This document shows, piece after piece, positions 1 through 6,318 of a stretch of 21,228 nucleotides of DNA. Every line of letters begins with the position of its first letter. Position 1 is the stretch's first letter. Origin of the DNA: RBG-16-66-20 sp035499575 (GTDB lineage: Bacteria; Pseudomonadota; Gammaproteobacteria; Burkholderiales; SG8-39); assembly GCA_035499575.1 (NCBI GenBank), contig DATJYN010000011.1:1-21228 (forward strand), in the 5' to 3' direction. Under the pieces are notes generated by a model. It saw nothing but the letters and a program-made list of their open reading frames with translations. It did not search any database and was not told where the DNA came from. The translations under genes were made by a program, and so were the position numbers.

Positions 1-1
1 C

Positions 2-409
2 TTCGAGGACATGGCAAAGATCCGCGCCAAGAAGAAGGCGGTTGAAGGCGGAGCGAATCCGCGGGACGTGAAATTCGAATTCGCCCAGGAAATCGTCGGG
101 CGCTTTCATGGCCGCAGCGCGGCTCAGCTTGCCGCGAAGGAATTCATATCCAGGTTCAGGGACGGCGCCTTGCCGGAAGAAATGCCCGAAGTGAGCCTTG
201 CGTCGCCGCCGTCCGGCCTGTCGATCGCTCAGATTCTCAGGCAAGCAAGCCTCGCGCCGAGCGCGACGGAAGCGAATCGCCTGATCGAGCAGGGCGGCGT
301 CAAAGTCGACGGAGATCGGGTATCCGACCGGTCCCTCACGCTCGAGAAGGGCAGGGCCTACGTGATCCAGGTCGGCAAACGGAAGGTCGCCCGGATCACG
401 CTGTCATGA
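2..409 (+). CDS. tyrS: Tyrosyl-tRNA synthetase, C-terminal part (gene cut by window start)
   Basis: TyrS charges tRNA-Tyr with tyrosine in the cytoplasm. Only the last 135 codons are present. The frame is open from base 2 (Phe-Glu-Asp before the first Met at base 11), so the gene begins outside the window and the Met at 11 is internal. The visible part holds the linker typical of the family (NPRDVKFEFAQEIVGRFHG, about codons 18-36 after that Met) and then the C-terminal S4-type RNA-binding domain (LSIAQILRQ..., LIEQGGVKVDGDRVSD), which contacts the tRNA. The spacing and the ending KVARITLS fit bacterial TyrS of the long-linker class. The stop TGA (407-409) is overlapped by the ATG of the next gene, which may be translationally coupled to it. 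Confidence is high because linker and S4 domain occur together; the catalytic domain is not visible. Confidence 0.93.
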   Translation, partial: FEDMAKIRAKKKAVEGGANPRDVKFEFAQEIVGRFHGRSAAQLAAKEFISRFRDGALPEEMPEVSLASPPSGLSIAQILRQASLAPSATEANRLIEQGGVKVDGDRVSDRSLTLEKGRAYVIQVGKRKVARITLS

Positions 410-1188
410 GCGGTCCGCAGTACGAGGTCTACGCGGTCAAGTACGCGCACCACGTGCGGCGCGCCTCGGAGAATTTCATCGGCGGCGATCCCCACGACGG
501 GCCGATGCCGCTCGATTTCTTCGTCTGGCTGATCCGCGGGGATGGGCGCGAATTCGTCGTCGATACAGGCTTTTCGGCTGCCACTGCGGCCAGGCGGCAG
601 CGCGACCATATTCGCTGTCCGACCGAAGGCCTGGCCTTGCTCGGGGCGGATGCAAGGAAAATAAAAGACGTCGTGATTACCCATCTGCACTACGACCACG
701 TCGGCAATTTCGATCTTTTTCCCGCGGCTTCGTTCCACCTGCAGGACCGGGAGATGCAGTACGCCACCGGGCGGCACATGGCGCAGCCCGTGTTCCGCGG
801 CGCCTTCGACGTCGAGGACGTGGTCGGCATGGTTCGCAATACCTACGCGGGCCGCGTGAAGTTCCACGACGGCGACGCGCAGATCGCACCCGGCATTTCG
901 CTGCATTTCATCGGCGGCCACACCATGGGGCTGCAGGTGGTCAGGGTGGCGACGCGCCGCGGCCGGGTGGTGCTCGCCTCGGATGCCTCGCACTTCTACG
1001 CCAACATGGAACAGGTACGGCCGTTCCCGATCGTGTTCAACGTCGCTGACATGGTCGAGGGCTATGCACGCCTGCGCGCCCTCGCCGATTCGCCGGCGCA
1101 CATCATCCCCGGGCACGATCCACAGGTGCTGGCGCGCTACCCGGCGCCGGACAAGGCGCTGCAGGGGATCGCCGCGCGCCTGGACTGA
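406..1188 (+). CDS. Metallo-beta-lactamase-fold hydrolase, N-acyl-homoserine-lactonase-like
   Basis: A 260-residue protein of the metallo-beta-lactamase superfamily, closest in layout to the AiiA/AttM lactonases, which open the lactone ring of acyl-homoserine lactones. The dinuclear metal site is complete: HLHYDH at residues 93-98, His172 in GGHTMG, Asp193 in ASDASH and His237 in IPGHDP. No signal peptide is seen, so it is probably cytoplasmic. The ATG overlaps the tyrS stop (ATGA) and has no good Shine-Dalgarno sequence, so translation is likely coupled. The next gene, a C-S lyase, starts 15 bp downstream on the same strand. No luxI or luxR-like gene is in the window, so a role in quorum quenching is not supported by context; another lactone or ester substrate is equally possible. 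The fold assignment is secure, the substrate is not. Confidence 0.85.
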   Translation: MSGPQYEVYAVKYAHHVRRASENFIGGDPHDGPMPLDFFVWLIRGDGREFVVDTGFSAATAARRQRDHIRCPTEGLALLGADARKIKDVVITHLHYDHVGNFDLFPAASFHLQDREMQYATGRHMAQPVFRGAFDVEDVVGMVRNTYAGRVKFHDGDAQIAPGISLHFIGGHTMGLQVVRVATRRGRVVLASDASHFYANMEQVRPFPIVFNVADMVEGYARLRALADSPAHIIPGHDPQVLARYPAPDKALQGIAARLD

Positions 1189-1203
1189 CGGCGATGCGCT
1201 GAC

Positions 1204-2352
1204 GTGCCCTACGATTTCGACGAAGCCATCGAGCGGCGCGGCAGCTGGAGCACGCGCTGGGAGCGTTATCCGGGCGACGTGATCCCGCTCTGGGTCGCGG
1301 ACACCGATTTTCGCGCGCCGCCCGCGGTGCTGGAAGCAATTGCGCGCCGCGCGGCGCACGGCGTGTTCGGCTACTGCACGCCGCCCGCCGAACTGCGGGA
1401 TGCGGTGATCGAGCGCATGCAGCGCCTCTACGGCTGGCGCGTCGAGCCGGAGTGGGTGGTGTTCGTCTCGGGCGTGGTGCCCGGCCTGCACCTCGCGGCG
1501 CGGCACCTGATGCGTCCTGACCAGCACGCGCTCGTGCCCGTACCGGTTTACCACCATCTGAAGCGCGCGCCCGAAGTGGCGCAGCGCGCATTTTCCGAAG
1601 TGCCGCTGATACTGTCGCAGGGACGCTGGGTCTGGGATGAGGATTGCCTCGCGTCGGCCGTCAAACCGGACTCGCGCCTGCTGTTCCTGTGCAATCCGCA
1701 GAATCCTGGCGGCACCATATTCACGCGCGCCGAATTGTCGCGGCTGGCCGCGTTTGCCGGGAAGCACGACCTGGTAATCTGCTCGGACGAAATCCACGCC
1801 GACCTGCTGCTGGACCAGGGCAAGCCGCATGTGCCGATCGCCAGTCTTTCGCGGGAGGCCTCGCGCCGCACCGTGACGCTGATCTCGCCCAACAAGGCTT
1901 TCGGTTTCCCCGGTGCGGGCTGCGCCTTCGCCATCATCGAGGATACGGCGCTGCGGCGCGCCTTTTCAGCCGACCACCACGCCACCGTGCACGATGCTTC
2001 GGTGTTCGGCTACGAAGCGGCGCTCGCCGCCTACCGCGAATGCGGCGAGTGGCTGGCGGCGCAGCTGGCCTACCTGCGCGCCAACCGCGACCTGGTCGAG
2101 CGCGAGATCGGCGCAACGCCGGGCTTGAGGATGGCGCATGTCGAAGCAACCTACCTCGCCTGGATCGACGCCTCCGGTCTCGGCGTCGCCGATCCGCACC
2201 GGCATTTCCTGGATCACGGAGTGGCGTTGTCGCCGGGCAGCCAGTTCGGCGATGCGAAGTTCGTGCGCCTGAATTTCGGAACCCGCAGGCAACTGCTTGT
2301 GCAAGCCCTCGAGAGGATCAGCTCCGCATCCAGGCTGCGCCCCAGAGGTTGA
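1204..2352 (+). CDS. PLP-dependent C-S beta-lyase / aminotransferase, MalY-PatB family
   Basis: A 382-residue fold-type I PLP enzyme. Members of the MalY/PatB group cleave the C-S bond of cystathionine or cysteine S-conjugates to pyruvate, ammonia and a thiol. Signatures in order: the family opening YDFDEAIERRGSWSTRW, IPLWVADTDF (28-36), the GYCTP region, NPQNPGG (164-170), SDEIH (194-198) with the Asp that pairs with the pyridine nitrogen, and the probable Schiff-base Lys231 in SPNKAFGFPG. The C-terminal Arg in FVRLNFGT should bind the substrate carboxylate. The start is GTG: the stop of the upstream gene lies in the same frame only 15 bp before, and the N-terminus matches the family from there. 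The 3' end overlaps the convergent VOC gene by 35 bp. The family is clear; lyase versus aminotransferase activity is inferred from the family. Confidence 0.88.
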   Translation: MPYDFDEAIERRGSWSTRWERYPGDVIPLWVADTDFRAPPAVLEAIARRAAHGVFGYCTPPAELRDAVIERMQRLYGWRVEPEWVVFVSGVVPGLHLAARHLMRPDQHALVPVPVYHHLKRAPEVAQRAFSEVPLILSQGRWVWDEDCLASAVKPDSRLLFLCNPQNPGGTIFTRAELSRLAAFAGKHDLVICSDEIHADLLLDQGKPHVPIASLSREASRRTVTLISPNKAFGFPGAGCAFAIIEDTALRRAFSADHHATVHDASVFGYEAALAAYRECGEWLAAQLAYLRANRDLVEREIGATPGLRMAHVEATYLAWIDASGLGVADPHRHFLDHGVALSPGSQFGDAKFVRLNFGTRRQLLVQALERISSASRLRPRG

Positions 2353-3154
2353 GCGTGCGCGGCTCGTGCGGCCAGGTGCGGAAGGCCGCATCCCGCGCCA
2401 TGCGCTCCAGTTCGGCGGAGAACTCCACCTTGTGCCCCTCGGGGTCCTCGATCATGAAGAAGAGGTTGTTACCGGGCCCGTGGCGCCCGGGCCCCCACCA
2501 CATCGGGATGCGCAGGCTCGCCATGCGGTCGCCCCAGTCGCGGATGTCCATCCAGCCCGTGGTCTCGTAGCAGTGGTGGTCCGGGCGGGACTCGGGCGCG
2601 CGGAAGGTGGCGAAGCTATGGTGCTCCGGGTCCGAACGCAGGAATACAGCCGAGATTTCCTCGCCTTCCAGCACACGGTCCGACTCGTGCGCACCAAGCT
2701 TGTCGCGGTAGAAGGCGAGCAACTCCGGCACGCGCACGCTCGCGCAGACGAAGTGCTGCAACCGCGCGGGCGGGCCGCTTGCCGCCGGCCCGGCGGCGCG
2801 CCTGGGCAGGCCGAACACCACGCGACGGCCATCCGGATCGGTGACGGCGAAGGCGCCATCGCCAAAGAGCGGCGAGGGCGAAGGTTCGCGGGCAATTCCG
2901 CTCGCGGCAAGTGCCGCCTCATAGGCGGACAAATGCGCGGCGCTTTGCATCGCCAGCGCGATCCAGGGCACGGCGCCCGGCGCCCCGCGGCCGACGACCA
3001 TGCGCCGGCCATGCCCGTGCACCAGCGACTCTCCTGCCGCAAGGGGTTCGACGTGGTCGCCGAGCAGCTCGCCGTAGTAGCGCGCGAGCCGTTCCGGTTC
3101 CGCGCTGTCGCGCCTCAGGTGGTGCAGCCGAGCAGGCCAGAGCGGAGCCTTCAT
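2318..3154 (-). CDS. Two-domain VOC (glyoxalase/extradiol dioxygenase-like) protein
   Basis: A 278-residue protein with two vicinal-oxygen-chelate modules, the layout of one-metal extradiol ring-cleavage dioxygenases such as 2,3-dihydroxybiphenyl dioxygenase. The N-terminal module opens with RLHHLRRDS and ends in TDPDGRRVVFGLP. The C-terminal module starts RLQHFVCASV (131-140), continues through PDHHCYETTGWMDI (191-204) and ends in EDPEGHKVEFSAELE (236-250). A 2-His-1-Glu metal site can be proposed from His134, His193 or His194 and Glu244. The length is near that of extradiol dioxygenases. The start ATG overlaps the stop of the ChaC-like gene by 4 bp (ATGA type), so the two form one operon. 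No ring hydroxylase or ferredoxin lies nearby, so the substrate is unknown. The fold is well supported; dioxygenase activity is an inference. Confidence 0.8.
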   Translation of the reverse strand: MKAPLWPARLHHLRRDSAEPERLARYYGELLGDHVEPLAAGESLVHGHGRRMVVGRGAPGAVPWIALAMQSAAHLSAYEAALAASGIAREPSPSPLFGDGAFAVTDPDGRRVVFGLPRRAAGPAASGPPARLQHFVCASVRVPELLAFYRDKLGAHESDRVLEGEEISAVFLRSDPEHHSFATFRAPESRPDHHCYETTGWMDIRDWGDRMASLRIPMWWGPGRHGPGNNLFFMIEDPEGHKVEFSAELERMARDAAFRTWPHEPRTLNLWGAAWMRS

Positions 3155-3726
3155 TTGCGCTTCCCCTTCAGGGACAGGTTGCTCGCAGCATCCAGCAGCC
3201 GGGAGAGGTGCGGGTCTTCCAGGCCGAGCGCCAGCATATGCTCGAGCGTATTGCGGATGTAATCGACGCAGTGGCCGCGTTCCCCGATCCCCTGGGCGAT
3301 CAGGCGCGCACGGTCGCGCAGGCCAAGTTCGCCGACGAACTGCCGGTGCGTGGTGTCGGCGATGAAGGCGAGCGCGCGGATGCGGCGTCCCGGCGCCACC
3401 ACGACGGGGATCAGCGTCGGCTTGTACACCTTGTTCAGCATTTCGCGCTTCCACAGCAGGGCGAGCACGTGGCGCACGCGCTCCACCGGCACGCGAAACG
3501 CCATGCCCCAGCAGGAGCCGCCGCGGCACAGGCCCATCACCAGGCCCGGCTTGTCCGGCGTGCCGCGGTAGCGGTGCGAGAGGATGCACATGGCGCGGTG
3601 ATAGCCGCGCGCGAGCGCGACCGATTTGCGGCTCGCGCGGAAGCCGGGCGACCACATCAGGGAGCCGTAGCCGAAGACCCACAGATCGCCGCGCGGCTTG
3701 CCTTCGAGAAACTGGGCGATCTCCAT
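3151..3726 (-). CDS. chaC: ChaC-like gamma-glutamylcyclotransferase
   Basis: A 191-residue protein of the ChaC family, which degrades cytosolic glutathione to 5-oxoproline and Cys-Gly. The diagnostic nucleotide-like loop FGYGSLMW lies at residues 18-25, close to the N-terminus as expected. The region LLWKREMLNKVYKP (90-103) contains Glu95, which fits the catalytic acid of the family. The conserved middle part RGTPDKPGLVMGLCRGGSC (54-72) is also typical. The chosen start (ATG at 3724-3726) places the first beta strand correctly; the frame stays open further upstream but that extension overlaps the divergent gene and is not family-like. It is the first gene of a minus-strand operon with the VOC protein. 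A TAGAAT hexamer (plus coordinates 3735-3740) ends 8 nt before the start codon. Confidence 0.87.
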   Translation of the reverse strand: MEIAQFLEGKPRGDLWVFGYGSLMWSPGFRASRKSVALARGYHRAMCILSHRYRGTPDKPGLVMGLCRGGSCWGMAFRVPVERVRHVLALLWKREMLNKVYKPTLIPVVVAPGRRIRALAFIADTTHRQFVGELGLRDRARLIAQGIGERGHCVDYIRNTLEHMLALGLEDPHLSRLLDAASNLSLKGKRK

Positions 3727-3734
3727 CTGGGCCC

Positions 3735-3744
3735 ATTCTATAAT
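3735..3744. promoter_or_regulatory. Overlapping divergent -10 elements with very short leaders
   Basis: The 27-bp gap between the divergent chaC-like and sulfite-oxidase-like genes contains ATTCTATAAT. On the plus strand it gives a consensus TATAAT (3739-3744) ending 9 nt before the ATG at 3754. On the minus strand it gives TAGAAT (3735-3740) ending 8 nt before the chaC start codon. Neither gene has a recognisable Shine-Dalgarno sequence, so transcripts would begin at or near the start codon. No good -35 box is seen at the usual distance for either direction. This is a prediction from sequence only. Confidence 0.5.
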
Positions 3745-3753
3745 CCGCGCGGG

Positions 3754-4824
3754 ATGGCCGAGAAGCGCAGACCGCCGATCGTCGGGCGATACATGCAGGA
3801 GGAGGTGGCGCTCGCGACGCGCAACAGCGGCATGCCGCTCGAGGCCTTGCGCTACGACGTGACCCCTGCCGGCCTGCACTACCTGCTGATCCACTTCGAC
3901 ATCCCCGAGGGCGACGCCGCGAGCTGGCAGCTGCGCGTCGACGGCCTGGTATCACGCCAGTTGGAGATCGGCCTGGGGGAACTGCGGAACATGCCGTCCA
4001 AAACGGTGCGCGTGACGCTGGAATGCGCCGGCAACGGCCGCGGCCAGGGCTCGCCGCGCTATCCATCGATGCCCTGGCTGGAGGAGGGCGTCTCGACCGC
4101 GGAGTGGACCGGGGTCCCGCTCGTGGATTTGCTGGAGAAGGCCGGGTTGCATGCGTCCGTGCAGGAACTGGTTTTCCACGGCGCGGACCGCGGATTCGAC
4201 GGCGGTATCGAGCATAGCTACTCGCGCAGCCTGCGACCCTCGGAGGCGATGCGCGAGGACGTGCTCCTCGTCTACGCGATGAACGGAGCGCCGCTGCTGC
4301 CGCAGCACGGCGCACCCCTGCGCCTCGTGGTGCCGGGCTGGTACGGCATGGCGAGCGTCAAGTGGCTCGAGCGCATCGAAGCCATCGACCGCGCCTTCGA
4401 CGGCGTCCAGCAGGCGTCGAGCTACCATTTCCGCTCCGTGGTCGGTGAAAAGGGCATCCCCTGCACCCGCATGCGGGTCAATTCGCTGATGGCGCCGCCC
4501 GGTATTCCCGATTTCTACGGCCGGCGGCGCACCGTCGAATCCGGACTGGTCACCCTCCTTGGTCGCGCCTGGTCGGGCGATGGCGAGATCAAGCGCGTCG
4601 AATTCGCGGTCGACGGGGACTGGCAGGAGGCCACGCTTGACGAACGCGCCGGGCCGCACGCATGGCGGCGCTGGCAGGCGCGCTGGCGGGCTCCAGTGGG
4701 CAGGCACGAGCTGCGTTGCCGCGCCACTGATGCCACCGGCGCCGTGCAGCCGCTCGAGCCGCCGTGGGACGTCACTGGATTCGGCAACAATGCGGCGCAA
4801 CGCGTGGAGGTCGTCGTTCGATGA
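3754..4824 (+). CDS. Sulfite-oxidase-family molybdopterin oxidoreductase
   Basis: A 356-residue protein with the sulfite oxidase molybdopterin-binding domain (about 35-220) followed by the Mo-cofactor dimerisation domain (about 235-355). The probable molybdenum ligand is Cys91 in TLECAGNGRG. Other family features are GVSTAEWTGVPL (112-123), HSYSRSL (154-160) and VVPGWYGMASVKWLERIEA (192-210). It has neither a heme domain nor a signal peptide, so it appears cytoplasmic, unlike the exported bacterial sulfite dehydrogenases. The ATG at 3754 lies 9 nt after a TATAAT and lacks a Shine-Dalgarno sequence. Its TGA is overlapped by the ATG of the following ThDP enzyme alpha chain, so the three genes form one operon. 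Sulfite is the obvious candidate substrate given the sulfopyruvate-decarboxylase-like partners, but family members with other or unknown substrates exist. Confidence 0.88.
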   Translation: MAEKRRPPIVGRYMQEEVALATRNSGMPLEALRYDVTPAGLHYLLIHFDIPEGDAASWQLRVDGLVSRQLEIGLGELRNMPSKTVRVTLECAGNGRGQGSPRYPSMPWLEEGVSTAEWTGVPLVDLLEKAGLHASVQELVFHGADRGFDGGIEHSYSRSLRPSEAMREDVLLVYAMNGAPLLPQHGAPLRLVVPGWYGMASVKWLERIEAIDRAFDGVQQASSYHFRSVVGEKGIPCTRMRVNSLMAPPGIPDFYGRRRTVESGLVTLLGRAWSGDGEIKRVEFAVDGDWQEATLDERAGPHAWRRWQARWRAPVGRHELRCRATDATGAVQPLEPPWDVTGFGNNAAQRVEVVVR

Positions 4825-5345
4825 AAAGTTGGCCGGAACAGCTCTACGGGACGCTCAAGGACGCGGGCGTGCGGCAGGTCGGCTACGTGCCGGACGCAGG
4901 CCACAAGCAACTCATCGAGCTGTGCCTCGCGGACAAGGAGATGCGCGCCGTGGTGCTAAGCACCGAAGAAGAGGGCATCGGCCTTGCCGCGGGCGCCTGG
5001 CTCGGGGGCGTGCGCGGCGCGTTGCTGATGCAATCCAGCGGCGTCGGCAACTGCATCAACCAGCTCGGCACGGTGCGCGAGTGCCGCTTTCCGCTCCTGA
5101 TGGTGGTCACCATGCGCGGCCAGGTGGGCGAATTCAATCCCTGGCAGGTGCCGATGGGGCAGGCGACGCCGTTGGTGCTCGCGGCGATGGGCGTGGTCGT
5201 GAAGGAAGCCAACTCGGCGGAGGCGATCGCGCCCACCGTGGACGCGGCGGCGCGGCTCGCGTTCGGCAGCTACCAGGCGGTGGCGGTACTGATTTCGCAG
5301 GCGGTCATCGGCATCAAGAGCTTCCAGGACCAGGCTTCCAGATGA
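4821..5345 (+). CDS. ThDP-dependent decarboxylase, alpha (pyrimidine-binding) chain, sulfopyruvate/phosphonopyruvate decarboxylase-like
   Basis: A 174-residue protein matching the N-terminal (PYR) domain of thiamine-diphosphate enzymes, encoded separately as in ComD of sulfopyruvate decarboxylase. The ThDP-activating glutamate is Glu50 or Glu51 in LSTEEEGIGLAAGAWLGG. It is followed by MQSSGVGNCINQLGT (70-84), the glycine-rich stretch characteristic of the sulfopyruvate/phosphonopyruvate group, and by VTMRGQVGEFNPWQ (96-109). ATG 4821 overlaps the stop of the sulfite-oxidase-like gene (ATGA). Its own TGA overlaps the ATG of the beta chain in the same way, which fits equimolar subunit synthesis. 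Substrate could be 3-sulfopyruvate, 3-phosphonopyruvate or another 3-substituted pyruvate; the sequence alone does not decide. The linked sulfite-oxidase-like gene favours a sulfonate. Confidence 0.85.
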   Translation: MKSWPEQLYGTLKDAGVRQVGYVPDAGHKQLIELCLADKEMRAVVLSTEEEGIGLAAGAWLGGVRGALLMQSSGVGNCINQLGTVRECRFPLLMVVTMRGQVGEFNPWQVPMGQATPLVLAAMGVVVKEANSAEAIAPTVDAAARLAFGSYQAVAVLISQAVIGIKSFQDQASR

Positions 5346-5935
5346 TGAAGGCCACGCTGCGTCGCCGGGAAGTCGTAAGTTTTTTGTTGAATGAAAGAAA
5401 AGACCTATTGGTCGTGGCGGGCCTCGGTTCGACGGCCTGGGACATCACGGCGGCGGGCGATTCGCCGCTCAGCTTCCCGATGTGGGGCGCGATGGGCAAC
5501 GCCGCGATGTTCGGCCTGGGGCTGGCGCTCGCGCAACCGAAGCGCCGCGTGCTGGTGATCACCGGCGACGGCGAGATGCTGATGGGCCTGGGCTCGCTCG
5601 CCACCATCGGCGTACAGCAGCCGCGCAACCTCTCGGTGGTGGTGATCGACAACGAGCGCTACGGCGAGACCGGGATGCAGGCGACGCATACCTCGGCCGG
5701 GGTGAACCTGGCGAAAGTGGCGGCGGCTTGCGGATTCCGATCCGCAAGGCTGGTGCGGGACGGCTCGCAGCTGAAAGCGCTGCGCACGGCGATCCACGCA
5801 GCGCGCGGGCCCTTCTTTGCGCAGGTCAAGGTGCGGGCGGAAAAGCTGCCGCTGGTGCTGCCGCCACGCGACGGGGGAATCCTTAAGACTCGGTTTCGCA
5901 AGGCTTTATTGGGGAACTCGTCAGACCTGGACTAA
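5342..5935 (+). CDS. ThDP-dependent decarboxylase, beta (pyrophosphate-binding) chain, sulfopyruvate/phosphonopyruvate decarboxylase-like
   Basis: A 197-residue protein matching the C-terminal (PP) domain of ThDP enzymes, the partner of the preceding alpha chain as ComE is of ComD. The ThDP/Mg motif is complete: GDGEM at 75-79 and the Asn of VVVIDNERYGETG (104) about 27 residues later. SFPMWGAMGNAAMFGLGLAL (44-63) is the usual glycine-rich helix before it. ATG 5342 overlaps the alpha stop; ATG 5345 is an equally possible start one codon later. The C-terminal tail (about 175-197) is basic and not conserved to my knowledge. Last gene of the operon; no T-tract terminator follows, only short GC-rich inverted repeats. 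Confidence 0.86.
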   Translation: MMKATLRRREVVSFLLNERKDLLVVAGLGSTAWDITAAGDSPLSFPMWGAMGNAAMFGLGLALAQPKRRVLVITGDGEMLMGLGSLATIGVQQPRNLSVVVIDNERYGETGMQATHTSAGVNLAKVAAACGFRSARLVRDGSQLKALRTAIHAARGPFFAQVKVRAEKLPLVLPPRDGGILKTRFRKALLGNSSDLD

Positions 5936-6018
5936 TCCCCGGTCAACCGGCGCGCGGGTTGCGCGTTATTCGCACCGGTTCAGTTTCGGACCGAGTCTAT
6001 AGACCAGGAGAGCAATAA
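5936..6018 (+). promoter_or_regulatory. Intergenic leader with inverted repeats, palindrome and Shine-Dalgarno
   Basis: These 83 bases separate the beta-chain gene from the small secreted protein gene. They hold the near-palindrome CCGGTCAACCGG (5939-5950), the stem CGCGC-GGGTT-GCGCG (5951-5965) and the perfect 10-bp palindrome GTCTATAGAC (5995-6004). TATAGA (5998-6003) could be a -10 element, but no good -35 box lies at 16-18 bp. AGGAGA (6006-6011) is a good ribosome-binding site for the ATG at 6019. Either a separate promoter or an mRNA processing and stability region is possible. Confidence 0.35.
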
Positions 6019-6231
6019 ATGTTCAAGCAAAAACTGATCGTCGCGCTGGTGGTGTCGGCGTTTGCCGTTGCCGCGCAGGCGCAAACCCCGGCTGCCGCTC
6101 CGGCGAAGGCCGAACCGGCGAAGGCCGCGCCCGCCGCGGAGAAGCCCGCGAAGAAGGAAAAGGCCGCCAAGGCCCCCAAGAAGACCAAGAGCACGAAGAA
6201 AGCCGCTCCGAAGAAGGAAATGGCGAAGTAA
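6019..6231 (+). CDS. Small secreted Lys/Ala/Pro-rich protein
   Basis: A 70-residue protein of unknown function. Residues 1-22 form a clear Sec signal peptide (MFKQKLIVALVVSAFAVAAQAQ) with an AQA-type cleavage site. The mature part is low complexity, almost only Ala, Lys, Pro and Glu, with blocks such as PAKAEPAKAAPA and KKEKAAKAPKKTKSTKK. Its lysine-rich tail resembles histone-H1-like tails but it should be exported. It has no predicted fold or catalytic residue and would be strongly positively charged in the periplasm. A strong Shine-Dalgarno sequence (AGGAGA, 6006-6011) precedes it and an intrinsic terminator starts 20 bp after the stop, so it looks like a genuine, well-expressed gene. I do not recognise a named family. 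Confidence 0.75.
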   Translation: MFKQKLIVALVVSAFAVAAQAQTPAAAPAKAEPAKAAPAAEKPAKKEKAAKAPKKTKSTKKAAPKKEMAK

Positions 6232-6251
6232 GTCTCTTCGCCACGATCCAG

Positions 6252-6275
6252 GCCCCGCTTCGGCGGGGCTTTTTT
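6252..6275 (+). terminator. Intrinsic terminator after the small secreted protein gene
   Basis: Perfect 7-bp GC stem GCCCCGC/GCGGGGC (6252-6258 and 6263-6269) with a stable TTCG tetraloop, followed by six T residues (6270-6275). It works for the plus strand only, because the minus-strand reading lacks a T-tract. It ends transcription of the small secreted protein gene and probably of the upstream operon. Confidence 0.93.
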
Positions 6276-6318
6276 ATTTGTAGATGCTGTGCGGCGACGC
6301 GCCCGTTGCCGCAGGAGG

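Noticed and set aside
406..1188. Quorum-quenching locus
   Set aside because: The hydrolase fits the lactonase family, but no luxI or luxR gene is present, and many relatives act on other lactones or esters.
358..1830. A 490-codon minus-strand open frame opposite the lactonase and C-S lyase genes
   Set aside because: No recognisable domain, and it covers two genes with complete active-site motifs on the other strand.
2911..3753. Long N-terminal extension of the sulfite-oxidase-like frame
   Set aside because: The extension is low-complexity Arg/Ala-rich sequence antisense to the VOC and ChaC-like genes. The family domain starts after the ATG at 3754.
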